Program-made: the position numbers and the translations under genes | Shown: positions 16,201-23,623 of the stretch, piece after piece | How the letters are laid out: each line of letters begins with the position of its first letter | How positions within the stretch are numbered: position 1 is the first letter of the stretch | The notes under the pieces: model-generated | What the model saw: only the letters and a program-made list of their open reading frames with translations | The model's database searches: none | Told to the model about the DNA's origin: nothing | Source of the DNA: Taibaiella sp. | Lineage (GTDB): Bacteria; Bacteroidota; Bacteroidia; Chitinophagales; Chitinophagaceae | Assembly (NCBI GenBank): GCA_019739295.1 | Contig: JAHHDV010000016.1 | Location: 1-47,895 of the forward strand | Reading direction: 5' to 3' | Length of the DNA stretch: 47,895 nucleotides

Positions 16201-17775
16201 CCGTCCTTGACTACATCTACCTCTTATTTCGTAGCCGCTAACTTCAACGGCTGTCTCAGCGACCGTATCGAAGTAGAAGTAACCGTGAATCCGACTCCTG
16301 TAGTAACAGCTACACCAGAGGATGAGGAACTTTGCTTATTCGGATCCACAACCATTACCGCAACATCATCGCTGTCTGGTACCACTTTCGAATGGTTCGC
16401 AAGTGCTACAGGCACAGAGCCCCTGGAAACAGGCAGCACGTTTGAAACTCCCATAATCTTCGCAACAACTTCCTATTTTGTGGAAGGGACATCAAGTGAT
16501 GGTTGTATATCTGAAAGAGAAGAGATAGCCATCATCGTAAATAACCCGGAGATCACTGCTGAAAACGCTTATTATATCTGTGATCCGCACTCTGTAACCC
16601 TTACAGCCGAAGCTGCCGAAGGTGCAACCATCGGTTGGTATGAATCCTCCAGTGCCGAAGAACCGATTGCTACCGGCTCCTCATTTACCACTCCGGTGAT
16701 CAGTGAAACGACTACGTATTACGTAGCCTCTACAGAAAACGGATGCAGGTCTTATATGGATGCCGTTACCGTTTACAGGGAGGCATATGATATAGAAATC
16801 GAAGAGTTTGCTTTCTGTCCGAATGAAGAATACCTGGCGATTCCGCTTTCTTTTGCTACAACTCCGGAAACGACGATCTACTGGTATTCAGATGAAGAGC
16901 TTACTGATTTGGTCCATACCGGTGAATCTTACATCGCCCCTACTCCCGAATCGACTACCACATATTATGTTACGGCAGAAGGAGAAAACTGTACAACGGA
17001 CCCCAGAGAAGTTACCATAACGGTATATCCTCTACCTTCAGTAAGTATAGAGCCGGAAAACGAGCTCGTATGTTCCGGTGAATTTGTCACATTTGTAGCT
17101 ACCCCGTTAGACGAGCAGACCTATGAATATATATGGACACCTACCGGGACTGAAGGTGCTACATTAACTACAGATGAACCAGGAACGCATACCGTGTTGA
17201 TCACCAGTGTCGACTATGGCTGTTCGATCACGCAGACCGTAGAATTGGATACCGTTCCGGCACCTTACGTAGCAGGGTTCGATTATTATCCTGAGATATT
17301 CACGAATCCATTACTGTACGTTTTCGCACCTACAGATACCGCAAACCTCCTCGGTTATAGCTGGGATTTCGGTGATGGTCATACTTCAGAAGAATTCGAA
17401 GTGCACCACGAATATGCTGAATTTGGAACCTACACAGTTACCTTCCATTTCTATAATGAATGTGATACCAATTCGATTTCACTGGAGATCTATGTGCACC
17501 CGTCTACTTCTATTGATCATTCAAAATTGAATAATCATGTAGACGTATATCCGAATCCTACCAATCAGGATTTGAATATCAGCATTACTGATGGTAATCA
17601 GATCACCAAGGTGAGTGTATATAATCACTTAGGTCAACTGATGCTTCATGAGATGGTGAATAATGAAAGCAAATATTCATTCTCAGTTGCACCATTAGCT
17701 CAGGGCACTTATTATATATTGATAGATACCAGGACAGGACAGCAGGCCATCAAGAAATTTGTTGTCCAGCATTAA
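13267..17775 (+). CDS. Large T9SS-exported multidomain surface protein (adhesin-like)
   Basis: A 1502-residue cell-surface or secreted protein. The signal peptide covers about residues 1-32 (ending VSWSQ). Domains in order: a MAM/cleaved-adhesin-like beta sandwich (about 35-195, LSEDFSG start); an FN3-like domain (about 200-290); four repeats of about 130-140 residues starting near DDCENAIEA (about 294-838, first two nearly identical); five or six Ig-like domains starting with C....TLEA-type patterns (about 840-1335); a PKD domain (YSWDFGDGHTSEEF, about 1360-1415); and a type A T9SS sorting domain (VDVYPNPTNQDLNI...IKKFVVQH). No catalytic motif is visible, so adhesion or matrix binding is inferred from domain types only. 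It is flanked by a hairpin and stands as a single gene. Confidence 0.9.
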   Translation: MMREHLQIITRSKILLSLLVFFTLNTGVSWSQVILSEDFSGLSGSTPPADWSNTAASGTTYLWEFDNPGERSITGGDPGFDEDFAIFDSDNYPEAYGDASLETPTFDASGDGSIILEYDNQIRYVTPQTNDVDVWNGEEWVNVYNSTTSDGYTTANHKMIDITEAAGGYTEAKVRFRFTGNWRWWWAIDNVVIERVMCTEPTDLSVDDITASGAEVTWSGTGTYILEYGLEGFTPGTGSTAGTGGTIVDPATSPYEISGLSSSTDYDVYLRTDCEETYSENVLISFTTAAPPPDNDDCENAIEASVGTDMTCSMVTSGTTEGATLSEDVTAPGCGTASGLNDDVWFYFEATSTSHLISVMNVTAVVGSSTDIVSAVYSGTCGDLVAEACSDPNNYTVEGLTIGETYYVRVWTYGTTSQVDFDLCISPIENPENDNCEDAIEAPVNTDLTCSVITSGTTVGATLSEGVTAPGCGTSSGLDDDVWFYFEATSTAHYISVMNVTAVVGSSTDIVSAVYSGTCGDLVAEACSDPNSYTVDGLTIGETYYVRVWTYGTTSQVDFDLCISPLSTEAPENDDCEGAIAFPDILTDGTCASVIASTSSATSSGISACTGSGADDDIWYSFVCPTGHTELIYSITSVLGNTDRVIEFFEGDGCGDLTSIECFDPESGWLTDLTPGGTYYFRVHTYGTDSWTSVNICLKTIPTGATCENPLEITSIPYAHTSNTAEYGDNPNIEGSAGSSCGSSSSYLNGDDVVYEFTSPITGNIDIELTGITNTYAGIFVYSSCDDIGVSCLDGGVNGSSTADIILEDFAVTAGSTYYIVISTWASPQSTDYTLSIIPPPPCDGDITFEEDEPSVCEDQSATLEAISSVSTEIIKWYASETAIFPLHTGSIFTTPTLTTTTTYYVEASNEDCISDRVAITVTVHPFPDVAAEDDEVIICAGNTAVLNATSSNEEATFAWYGTETSTEVLSSSASFTTPSLTTSTSYFVAANFNGCLSDRIEVEVTVNPTPVVTATPEDEELCLFGSTTITATSSLSGTTFEWFASATGTEPLETGSTFETPIIFATTSYFVEGTSSDGCISEREEIAIIVNNPEITAENAYYICDPHSVTLTAEAAEGATIGWYESSSAEEPIATGSSFTTPVISETTTYYVASTENGCRSYMDAVTVYREAYDIEIEEFAFCPNEEYLAIPLSFATTPETTIYWYSDEELTDLVHTGESYIAPTPESTTTYYVTAEGENCTTDPREVTITVYPLPSVSIEPENELVCSGEFVTFVATPLDEQTYEYIWTPTGTEGATLTTDEPGTHTVLITSVDYGCSITQTVELDTVPAPYVAGFDYYPEIFTNPLLYVFAPTDTANLLGYSWDFGDGHTSEEFEVHHEYAEFGTYTVTFHFYNECDTNSISLEIYVHPSTSIDHSKLNNHVDVYPNPTNQDLNISITDGNQITKVSVYNHLGQLMLHEMVNNESKYSFSVAPLAQGTYYILIDTRTGQQAIKKFVVQH
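14137..14964 (+). repeat. Two nearly identical 414-bp tandem repeat units inside the T9SS gene
   Basis: Matching landmarks are exactly 414 bp apart: ACCGCTCCGGGATGTGG at 14254 and 14668, and AATGTAACCGCAG at 14347 and 14761. Each unit encodes 138 residues (NDDCE...DFDLCIS). The units differ at scattered third positions and a few residues, so the duplication is recent or kept alike by gene conversion. Edges are approximate. Confidence 0.88.
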
Positions 17776-17799
17776 TATACCTGTAATCCCGGTTGTAAA

Positions 17800-17831
17800 C
17801 AAATGAGGCTGTTATTCTGCAGCCTCATTTG
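17800..17831 (+). terminator. Strong hairpin after the large T9SS gene
   Basis: CAAATGAGGCTG and CAGCCTCATTTG form a perfect 12-bp stem with an 8-nt loop, 25 nt after the stop codon. There is no long T run after it, so it may end transcription weakly or stabilise the 3' end of the mRNA. Confidence 0.6.
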
Positions 17832-17925
17832 CATTTCCGGGTATCTGTTTCAAAGTTTCTAAGTACACTTTTTAAAAGAACTGAATTTTCTCCTTAATTT
17901 GCATTCGTACAAGAGATGCATTCAA

Positions 17926-18417
17926 ATGAGCAGGGAGCTGGTACTGGATAATCATGTGCTGTCAAAATATTTTTTTGACAATACCGTTTTATGGGGTATT
18001 GTATCCTCACTTTCCATATACGACTTTTGCCATGTGCTCAACGTCTCCTTAAGATTAAACCTTGTGAGGAGAGTAGACCTTGACCTGGCTTATTACCAGA
18101 CCAGGAATGACTTTATGCCTGTGGACCTGTTTTCGCAGCAAGCTCCGGAAATATTCGCAGATACAATTTATTTCCCCGTGTACCGGCAGCAGCTTGAATT
18201 GAGCGATGCGGATATTATCCTGTATACCAACAAGCACAATGGCCATACACTGGTACCGTCACAGAGAAACCTGGATTATTTTATCCTGGTTAAAAACGGG
18301 CTTTATCACGTACATCTGCAAGAGATCCATAAATACCTCAACCAGGTCCGGAAAATCAGCTCTTGTATCAAAATCAATTTAGAGAATCAAAAGTGGATTG
18401 ATAACCTTATCCTTTAG
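17926..18417 (+). CDS. IPExxxVDY-family protein
   Basis: Small cytoplasmic protein (163 residues) of unknown function. The diagnostic segment near the middle reads LVPSQRNLDYFILVKNG, which fits the IPExxxVDY motif of this Bacteroidota family with conservative changes. The frame is open from 17899, but ATG 17926 (MSRELVLDNHVL) is preferred because a TTAATTTG near-consensus -7 box (about 17893-17900) lies at the longer start. The tgt start is 47 nt downstream on the same strand, so the two may be cotranscribed. The function is not established for the family; no role is proposed. Confidence 0.75.
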   Translation: MSRELVLDNHVLSKYFFDNTVLWGIVSSLSIYDFCHVLNVSLRLNLVRRVDLDLAYYQTRNDFMPVDLFSQQAPEIFADTIYFPVYRQQLELSDADIILYTNKHNGHTLVPSQRNLDYFILVKNGLYHVHLQEIHKYLNQVRKISSCIKINLENQKWIDNLIL

Positions 18418-18464
18418 TGATATATGACAACCTCTCATTTTCAGTCCGGGAAAATAACATCAAT

Positions 18465-19595
18465 ATGAAATTTGAACTTCAAGCTATAGATCAGGAGACA
18501 GGAGCAAGGGCAGGATTACTGCATACAGATCACGGTGTGATCGAGACACCGATATTTATGCCCGTAGGTACCGCAGGAAGTGTCAAAGGGGTGTTGCAGC
18601 AGCAACTGGATCATGAGATCAAAGCTCAGATCATCTTAGGCAACACCTATCATCTCTATCTCCGGCCGGGAACAGATATACTGGAGCAGGCCGGGGGCCT
18701 GCACCAATTCAATGGCTGGCATAAACCTATATTGACCGATAGCGGTGGTTATCAGGTTTTCTCCCTGAGTGATAATAGAAAGATAAATGAAGAGGGAGCA
18801 TTATTTCAATCCCATATTGATGGTAGCAGGCATTTATTCACACCGGAAAATGTGATGGATATTCAGCGGAAAATAGGTGCGGATATCATTATGGCTTTCG
18901 ACGAGTGCACACCCTACCCCTGCGACTTTAAATATGCCAGGGATTCTATGAAGCTGACACACCGTTGGCTGGACAGGTGCATCGAACAGCTCAAAGTTTC
19001 TCCTGAAATCTATGGGTACAGCCAAAGCTTATTTCCCATCGTACAAGGTAGTGTATATAAGGACCTGCGAAAGGAATCTGCCGAGTATATCGCGTCCAAG
19101 GATGCAGATGGCAATGCTATCGGGGGGCTGTCTGTCGGAGAGCCGGAAAACGAAATGTACGATATGTGCGGATTGGTGACAGAAATTCTCCCGGAGGACA
19201 AACCCCGCTACTTAATGGGTGTGGGCACTCCCTGGAATATCGTGAACTGCATTGCATTGGGTATCGATATGTTCGACTGTGTGATGCCTACCCGCAATGG
19301 AAGAAATGGCATGCTCTTCACTTCACAGGGTGTGATCAATATTAAAAACAAAAAATGGGAAAATGATTTCTCCCCGATAGATGACAGCATAGGAAGTAAT
19401 ATCTCATCTTTTTACACAAAGGCATACCTGCGTCATTTATTTGTTGCCAAAGAATTATTGGCATTACAGATTGCCAGTATTCATAACCTGGCCTTCTACC
19501 TGCACCTGGTGAAAGAATGCCGGAAGCATATCCTCAACAATACATTTTCCGGTTACCTGAGAGAGATGAAGGAACAGCTGAGGGTGAGGTTATAA
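18465..19595 (+). CDS. tgt: Queuine/preQ1 tRNA-ribosyltransferase
   Basis: Exchanges guanine-34 for preQ1 in GUN-anticodon tRNAs (queuosine pathway). ATG 18465 (MKFELQAID) is the conventional start; the frame is open from 18417. The active-site and substrate motifs are present: DSGGYQVFSL with the general-acid/base Asp, FDECTPYP, GGLSVGEP and the nucleophile Asp in FDCVMPTRNGRNG. Oddly, the zinc-binding CxCxxC is missing. At the equivalent spacing to the retained His340 (SIHNLAFY), residues 309, 311 and 314 are Ile, Ser and Ser. The total length of 376 residues is normal. This is probably a lineage variant rather than damage, because the flanking residues are intact. Confidence 0.95.
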   Translation: MKFELQAIDQETGARAGLLHTDHGVIETPIFMPVGTAGSVKGVLQQQLDHEIKAQIILGNTYHLYLRPGTDILEQAGGLHQFNGWHKPILTDSGGYQVFSLSDNRKINEEGALFQSHIDGSRHLFTPENVMDIQRKIGADIIMAFDECTPYPCDFKYARDSMKLTHRWLDRCIEQLKVSPEIYGYSQSLFPIVQGSVYKDLRKESAEYIASKDADGNAIGGLSVGEPENEMYDMCGLVTEILPEDKPRYLMGVGTPWNIVNCIALGIDMFDCVMPTRNGRNGMLFTSQGVINIKNKKWENDFSPIDDSIGSNISSFYTKAYLRHLFVAKELLALQIASIHNLAFYLHLVKECRKHILNNTFSGYLREMKEQLRVRL

Positions 19596-19664
19596 GCCCA
19601 ACGGAAATGACCAGCTACTATAATATTTGCCCTCCTTACGGAGCAGGAAGTACCGGGACAGGAA

Positions 19665-20543
19665 TTAATTCCTGGTATCCATACCCCAGTGCATTTTATT
19701 CTTAATCGTATCCAGGAAATTATTGGAACCGATCCTGACCAACTTTATGCTGAAATCAGCGTTGCGTACTGCCAGCATTACATTCTTATCAATGCTTTCC
19801 TGCCTGCTGTCCAGTGTACAAAGGAAATAATCTGACCGGCCTTCCACCTCGAAGGAGACCACATAATCATTAGGAATGACCAACGGACGCACATTCAGGT
19901 TATGAGGAGAAATAGGGGTAATCACAAATGCTTCTGTCTGCGGGAAGATAATAGGTCCGCCACAGCTCAGCGAATAGCCGGTACTACCCGTTGGAGTCGC
20001 TACGATCAGGCCGTCACACCAGTAAGTGTTCAGATACTGGCCATTGAGATAAGTATGGATTCTGATCATGGAGGAAGTATCCTTTTTCAGCAATGTAAAA
20101 TCATTCAGTGCATAAGGATACCTATCAAATAATGTTATGTTCGAATCCAGCCGGATCAGGCTCCTTGATTCTACAGTATAATTTCTCTGGAACAGGCACT
20201 GCACAGCAAAGTCTATGTCTTCCTTTCTCACATCAGCAAGGAAGCCCAGCCTGCCCAGGTTGATCCCGATAATCGGGATACCCTTATTGGTCACATAGAG
20301 CACGGCATCCAGGATCGTACCGTCACCACCGAAACTGATGAAGAAATCCGTATTCGGATTCAGATCCTCAGCATTGGAAAAAGTAGTGGGGTTGAACTCC
20401 TCAGCGATTACCTGATGTATATTTTCATACAATTTATCAAAAACGATAAGCTGTACATTTTTGTGCTCCAAAGAAGACAAAAACTGCTGATAAACGGGAA
20501 TATGGTCTTCTTCAAATATCCTGTTATAAATCGCTATGAGCAT
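19665..20543 (-). CDS. nadK: NAD kinase
   Basis: Phosphorylates NAD to NADP using ATP or polyphosphate. The ATP-site motif is FGGDGTILDAV. INLGRLGFLADV follows, and the NAD-binding region has the typical PTGSTGYSLSCGGPII. The 292-residue length is normal. The gene converges with tgt (69-bp gap, containing a 16-bp palindrome). Its own promoter appears to be a TATATTTG box 36 nt upstream of the ATG. Confidence 0.96.
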   Translation of the reverse strand: MLIAIYNRIFEEDHIPVYQQFLSSLEHKNVQLIVFDKLYENIHQVIAEEFNPTTFSNAEDLNPNTDFFISFGGDGTILDAVLYVTNKGIPIIGINLGRLGFLADVRKEDIDFAVQCLFQRNYTVESRSLIRLDSNITLFDRYPYALNDFTLLKKDTSSMIRIHTYLNGQYLNTYWCDGLIVATPTGSTGYSLSCGGPIIFPQTEAFVITPISPHNLNVRPLVIPNDYVVSFEVEGRSDYFLCTLDSRQESIDKNVMLAVRNADFSIKLVRIGSNNFLDTIKNKMHWGMDTRN

Positions 20544-20579
20544 TCTGTGATGTATTCAGTGATTGCGGATTACCAATAG

Positions 20580-20587
20580 CAAATATA
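20580..20587 (-). promoter_or_regulatory. -7 box of nadK (TATATTTG)
   Basis: Perfect TAnnTTTG match on the minus strand, 36 nt upstream of the nadK ATG. The 108-bp gap to mnmA holds nothing else. Confidence 0.55.
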
Positions 20588-20651
20588 AACAATAATAAAA
20601 ACTAAATCCAGGATTTGGGCATGGCTACGATAAGACCATTTATTATCTGTG

Positions 20652-21761
20652 TCAGATCTGCAAACTGCTGCTATGAATGATACCTCCTGCCACTACATCA
20701 TCACCTTCATACATCACTGCAGACTGTCCCGGCGCGATCCCTTTCACCACATCGTAGAAATGAACATGGATGCCATTCATACCTTCTATATTGTGAAGAT
20801 GGGACAATGTACCCGGGTCTTTGTACCTGATCTTGGTCACAGCTTCCAGCCCCTCCGGGATATAGCCATATTTGATATAGTTCAAACCCTGCACCTCCAC
20901 GACCGACTGGTTCAACTCATCAATATCCCCCAGTACTATGGTATTGGTTTCCGGGATAATCCTGGTTACAAATACAGGACGCCCCAAGGCGATATCCAGG
21001 CCTTTTCTCTGGCCGATCGTATAAAAAGGATAGCCTTTATGCTTACCGACCTTTTCCCCGTTGGACAGGACGAAATCTCCCCCGGAAACTTGCGCTTCCA
21101 GTCCTTGTACATTATTCTTCAGGAAGTTCCTGTAGTCATTGTCCGGAACGAAGCATATCTCGTAACTCTCCGCTTTTTTACTCAGCTCTTCATACCCCAT
21201 ATCATAAGCGAGTTGGCGAACCTCGGTCTTCAGCATATCCCCCAAAGGATAGATGCTCCTGCCCAGGCATTCCTGGCCCAGCCCCCACAGTACATAGCTT
21301 TGGTCTTTGGTCAGGTCTCTGGCTTTGGACAAAACAAAACGCTCATTCTCCCTCCTCACTTTCACGTAATGACCCGTAGCGATAAATTCACAATCCAATG
21401 CATCCGCACGTTTCAGCAAAGCATTCCACTTGATATGTGTATTGCACAGTACACAGGGGTTGGGTGTCCTGCCGGCCATATACTCATCTATAAAATTTTC
21501 GATTACCGAGCTGCCGAATTCTTCCCTGATGTCTAATATATAATGTGGGAATCCATGATCTACAGCGGCTTTCCGTGCATCGTTAAAAGAGTCCACATTA
21601 CAGCAGCCGGTCTCTTTACCTACAGAATTGGTAGAAGTATAATCCCATGTCTTCATCGTGATACCGATCACTTCGTATCCTTGCTCATGCAGCATCAACG
21701 CTGCTACAGTACTATCAATACCGCCACTCATGGCTACCAGCACTTTTCCTCTTTTACTCAC
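20652..21761 (-). CDS. mnmA: tRNA-specific 2-thiouridylase
   Basis: Thiolates U34 of tRNA-Lys, -Glu and -Gln using ATP and persulfide sulfur, ultimately from a cysteine desulfurase such as the IscS at 2.3 kb. The PP-loop ATP site is AMSGGIDSTVAAL. The first catalytic Cys is in the PNPCVLCNTHIKW region. The second is in ESYEICFVPDNDYRNF. TIGQRKGL and the C-terminal beta-barrel segment (SAVMYEGDDVVAGG) are typical. The length is 369 residues. The start is GTG 21761 (MSKRGKVLVAMSGG), 20 nt after a TACCTTTG -7 box. Confidence 0.96.
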   Translation of the reverse strand: MSKRGKVLVAMSGGIDSTVAALMLHEQGYEVIGITMKTWDYTSTNSVGKETGCCNVDSFNDARKAAVDHGFPHYILDIREEFGSSVIENFIDEYMAGRTPNPCVLCNTHIKWNALLKRADALDCEFIATGHYVKVRRENERFVLSKARDLTKDQSYVLWGLGQECLGRSIYPLGDMLKTEVRQLAYDMGYEELSKKAESYEICFVPDNDYRNFLKNNVQGLEAQVSGGDFVLSNGEKVGKHKGYPFYTIGQRKGLDIALGRPVFVTRIIPETNTIVLGDIDELNQSVVEVQGLNYIKYGYIPEGLEAVTKIRYKDPGTLSHLHNIEGMNGIHVHFYDVVKGIAPGQSAVMYEGDDVVAGGIIHSSSLQI

Positions 21762-21781
21762 TGTTGTTATAAATTATCCTG

Positions 21782-21789
21782 CAAAGGTA
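21782..21789 (-). promoter_or_regulatory. -7 box of mnmA (TACCTTTG)
   Basis: Perfect TAnnTTTG match 20 nt before the GTG start. The remaining 21790-21990 stretch, up to the tRNA promoter, shows no gene. Confidence 0.55.
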
Positions 21790-21991
21790 TGCGAATTCAA
21801 AATAAAGCAAAGGGACTTCCTGCTTATAAACAGATTGATATCGCTTATAGAAGTGCGTCCCTGGAGGATATCCCTGAAAATACATTTCCTTTTCTTTTTT
21901 ACAAGATGCAGGTCTATATTATGTTTTCAAGCTCATAATCTTTCCATTGTCATTTGAGAAAATGATTTTTTAAAAAAAATTTTGAAAAAGA

Positions 21992-22022
21992 TTTGGCAAA
22001 TAAAAAATCTTTTCTACATTTG
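21992..22022 (+). promoter_or_regulatory. Full Bacteroidota promoter of the tRNA-Val gene
   Basis: TTTG (21992-21995), 19 nt spacer, TACATTTG (22015-22022): a textbook -33/-7 pair. The predicted start of transcription is near 22029, giving a ~35-nt 5' leader before the tRNA. Confidence 0.85.
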
Positions 22023-22064
22023 CACTCCCAAGCAATACAAGCAAAGGAAAAGTTCTTAAAAAAC

Positions 22065-22139
22065 GGAAGCATAGCTCAGCTGGTTCAGAGCATCTGCCTT
22101 ACAAGCAGAGGGTCCGCGGTTCGAATCCGTGTGCTTCCA
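22065..22139 (+). tRNA. tRNA-Val (anticodon TAC)
   Basis: Full cloverleaf of 75 nt. The acceptor GGAAGCA pairs with TGCTTCC over 7 bp, with discriminator A. The D arm is GCTC-AGCTGGTTCAGA-GC. The anticodon arm is TCTGC-CTTACAA-GCAGA with TAC at its centre. The T arm is CGCGG-TTCGAAT-CCGTG. The 3' CCA is not encoded. It is transcribed alone, from its own consensus promoter to a terminator 9 nt after its 3' end. Confidence 0.97.
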
Positions 22140-22147
22140 CTTCAAAT

Positions 22148-22176
22148 AAAAAGCTGTCCTAAAGGACAGCTTTTTT
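22148..22176 (+). terminator. Terminator of the tRNA-Val gene
   Basis: GCTGTCCT and AGGACAGC form an 8-bp stem, extendable by A-T pairs, followed by six T. Confidence 0.9.
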
Positions 22177-22313
22177 GTTTTATGGTCATTGGTAATCTGG
22201 TATAGAACCTGCTGAATGGAACACTCAACCCAAAACAAGAGGTTGCGCTCCCGGGCATATTTTAAGGTAAAAAATAATAGAAAAAGGGTTACACCTTTGC
22301 AATAAGCACGCAT

Positions 22314-22341
22314 AAAAAAAGAGGGAGTGCCGTACTCCCTC
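22314..22341 (-). terminator. Terminator of the transketolase gene
   Basis: On the minus strand, GAGGGAGT and ACTCCCTC form an 8-bp stem with a 5-nt loop, followed by seven T. It lies about 30 nt past the transketolase stop. Confidence 0.88.
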
Positions 22342-22370
22342 TTACAATTATCACATAATTATTCTTTTGT

Positions 22371-23330
22371 TTATTTCCTTTCCAGCACTTTACGGGCTGC
22401 ATCATAGACATCCTGTATCCCTAGTCCATATTTCTCCAACAGGTCTTTCGGTTTGCCGCTTTCACCAAACGAATCATTGACAGCTACATATTCATGAGGT
22501 ACGGGAACATGGATAGCTGCCACCTGGGCCACGCTATCTCCCAAACCCCCGTTTTTCTGGTGTTCTTCTGCTGTAACCACACACCCGGTTTTCCTCAGGG
22601 ACCGGATAATAGCTGCTTCATCCAATGGTTTGATGGTATGCATATTGATCAGCTCCACAGATACACCTTCCTTTTCCAGCTTTCGGGCCGCTTCCAATGC
22701 ATGATAAACCAGGTGCCCGCAGGCAATGATGGTCACATCTGTACCTTCATTCATGATTTGTGCCTTCCCGATCCGGAAATCCCCACCTTCCTTATCCGTA
22801 AAATTCGGCCATTTCGGACGACCAAATCTCAGGTACACAGGGCCATGCATCTCTGCGATAGCTTTGGTTGCCGCTTTGGTCTGGTTATAATCACAGGGAA
22901 CAATGACAGTCATCCCCGGAAGCATCTTCATCATACCGATATCCTCCAGGACCTGATGCGTAGCTCCGTCTTCACCCAATGTAAGACCTGCGTGGGAGGC
23001 ACAGATTTTCACATTTTTATCACTATATGCCACGGATTGCCGGATCTGGTCATAAACCCGTGAGGTAGAGAAATTGGCAAAAGTAGTGGTATAAGGTATC
23101 TTGCCCCCGATCGTAAGTCCGGCACCGATTCCTATCATATTGGCTTCTGCGATGCCACACTGGATAAAGCGATCCGGGAACGCCTTCATGAACTGATTGA
23201 GCTTCAGCGACCCGGCCAGGTCTGCCGTCAGGGCTACGACCTGATCATTATCCTTGGCTGCTTCATAAATCCCGTCACCAAAACCGGCTCTGGTTTCCTT
23301 CTCATCTTGTGTGGCAAAGTCTTGTAACAT
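22371..23330 (-). CDS. Transketolase, C-terminal (beta) subunit
   Basis: Pentose-phosphate enzyme half: 319 residues cover only the pyrimidine-binding and C-terminal domains of a transketolase. Typical motifs are RFIQCGIAEANMIGIGAGL (with the TPP-activating Glu), TTFANFSTSRVYDQIRQSVAY, SHAGLTLGEDGATHQVLEDI and GPVYLRFGRP. The N-terminal, TPP-diphosphate-binding subunit should be a separate gene. It is usually next door upstream, but here the upstream 200 bp is non-coding and the next gene points away. The partner must therefore lie elsewhere in the genome. The gene has its own TATATTTG promoter box and a terminator. Confidence 0.93.
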   Translation of the reverse strand: MLQDFATQDEKETRAGFGDGIYEAAKDNDQVVALTADLAGSLKLNQFMKAFPDRFIQCGIAEANMIGIGAGLTIGGKIPYTTTFANFSTSRVYDQIRQSVAYSDKNVKICASHAGLTLGEDGATHQVLEDIGMMKMLPGMTVIVPCDYNQTKAATKAIAEMHGPVYLRFGRPKWPNFTDKEGGDFRIGKAQIMNEGTDVTIIACGHLVYHALEAARKLEKEGVSVELINMHTIKPLDEAAIIRSLRKTGCVVTAEEHQKNGGLGDSVAQVAAIHVPVPHEYVAVNDSFGESGKPKDLLEKYGLGIQDVYDAARKVLERK

Positions 23331-23364
23331 TCTGAAGATTGATGGTTTCGAATAAAATTTTGTG

Positions 23365-23372
23365 CAAATATA
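23365..23372 (-). promoter_or_regulatory. -7 box of the transketolase C-subunit gene (TATATTTG)
   Basis: Perfect TAnnTTTG match on the minus strand, 34 nt before the ATG. It shows that the subunit is transcribed independently of any upstream partner. Confidence 0.55.
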
Positions 23373-23517
23373 AAAATCTCATGGAAGCAATCCCCATAAT
23401 CTCCGAATAATTATTCTTTTCTTTTTAAAAAAAAACAGGAAAATGTATGATTCCTCCGTATGATCAACCAGGCACACCACCACGTAAAGACGGCCTGGTT
23501 TTCTTGTAATAAAAATG

Positions 23518-23525
23518 TATATTTG
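23518..23525 (+). promoter_or_regulatory. -7 box of the second T9SS protein gene (TATATTTG)
   Basis: Perfect TAnnTTTG match about 100 nt before ATG 23624, implying a leader of roughly 90 nt. A stem (AACCAGGC/GCCTGGTT, 23466-23500) lies just upstream of the box. Confidence 0.5.
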
Positions 23526-23623
23526 TCAAAGAGAAGTTGGGAAAATGTTTGCAAATCGAAAAAATCATAATCCGATCTCAGGATCTCCTCATATCTTTTT
23601 TTCGCACTTTAAAACCAATCACT

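Noticed and set aside
19659..19674. Perfect 16-bp palindrome CAGGAATTAATTCCTG between tgt and nadK
   Set aside because: No loop to form a stable terminator hairpin and no T run; it overlaps the nadK stop codon. Probably chance, though a dimeric binding site is possible.
20649..21536. Long plus-strand ORF (295 codons)
   Set aside because: Exactly antisense to mnmA, whose motifs are all intact; codons look like a mirror of the real gene.
22056..22313. Minus-strand ORF of 85 codons covering the tRNA
   Set aside because: It runs antisense through tRNA-Val and its terminator; no independent support.
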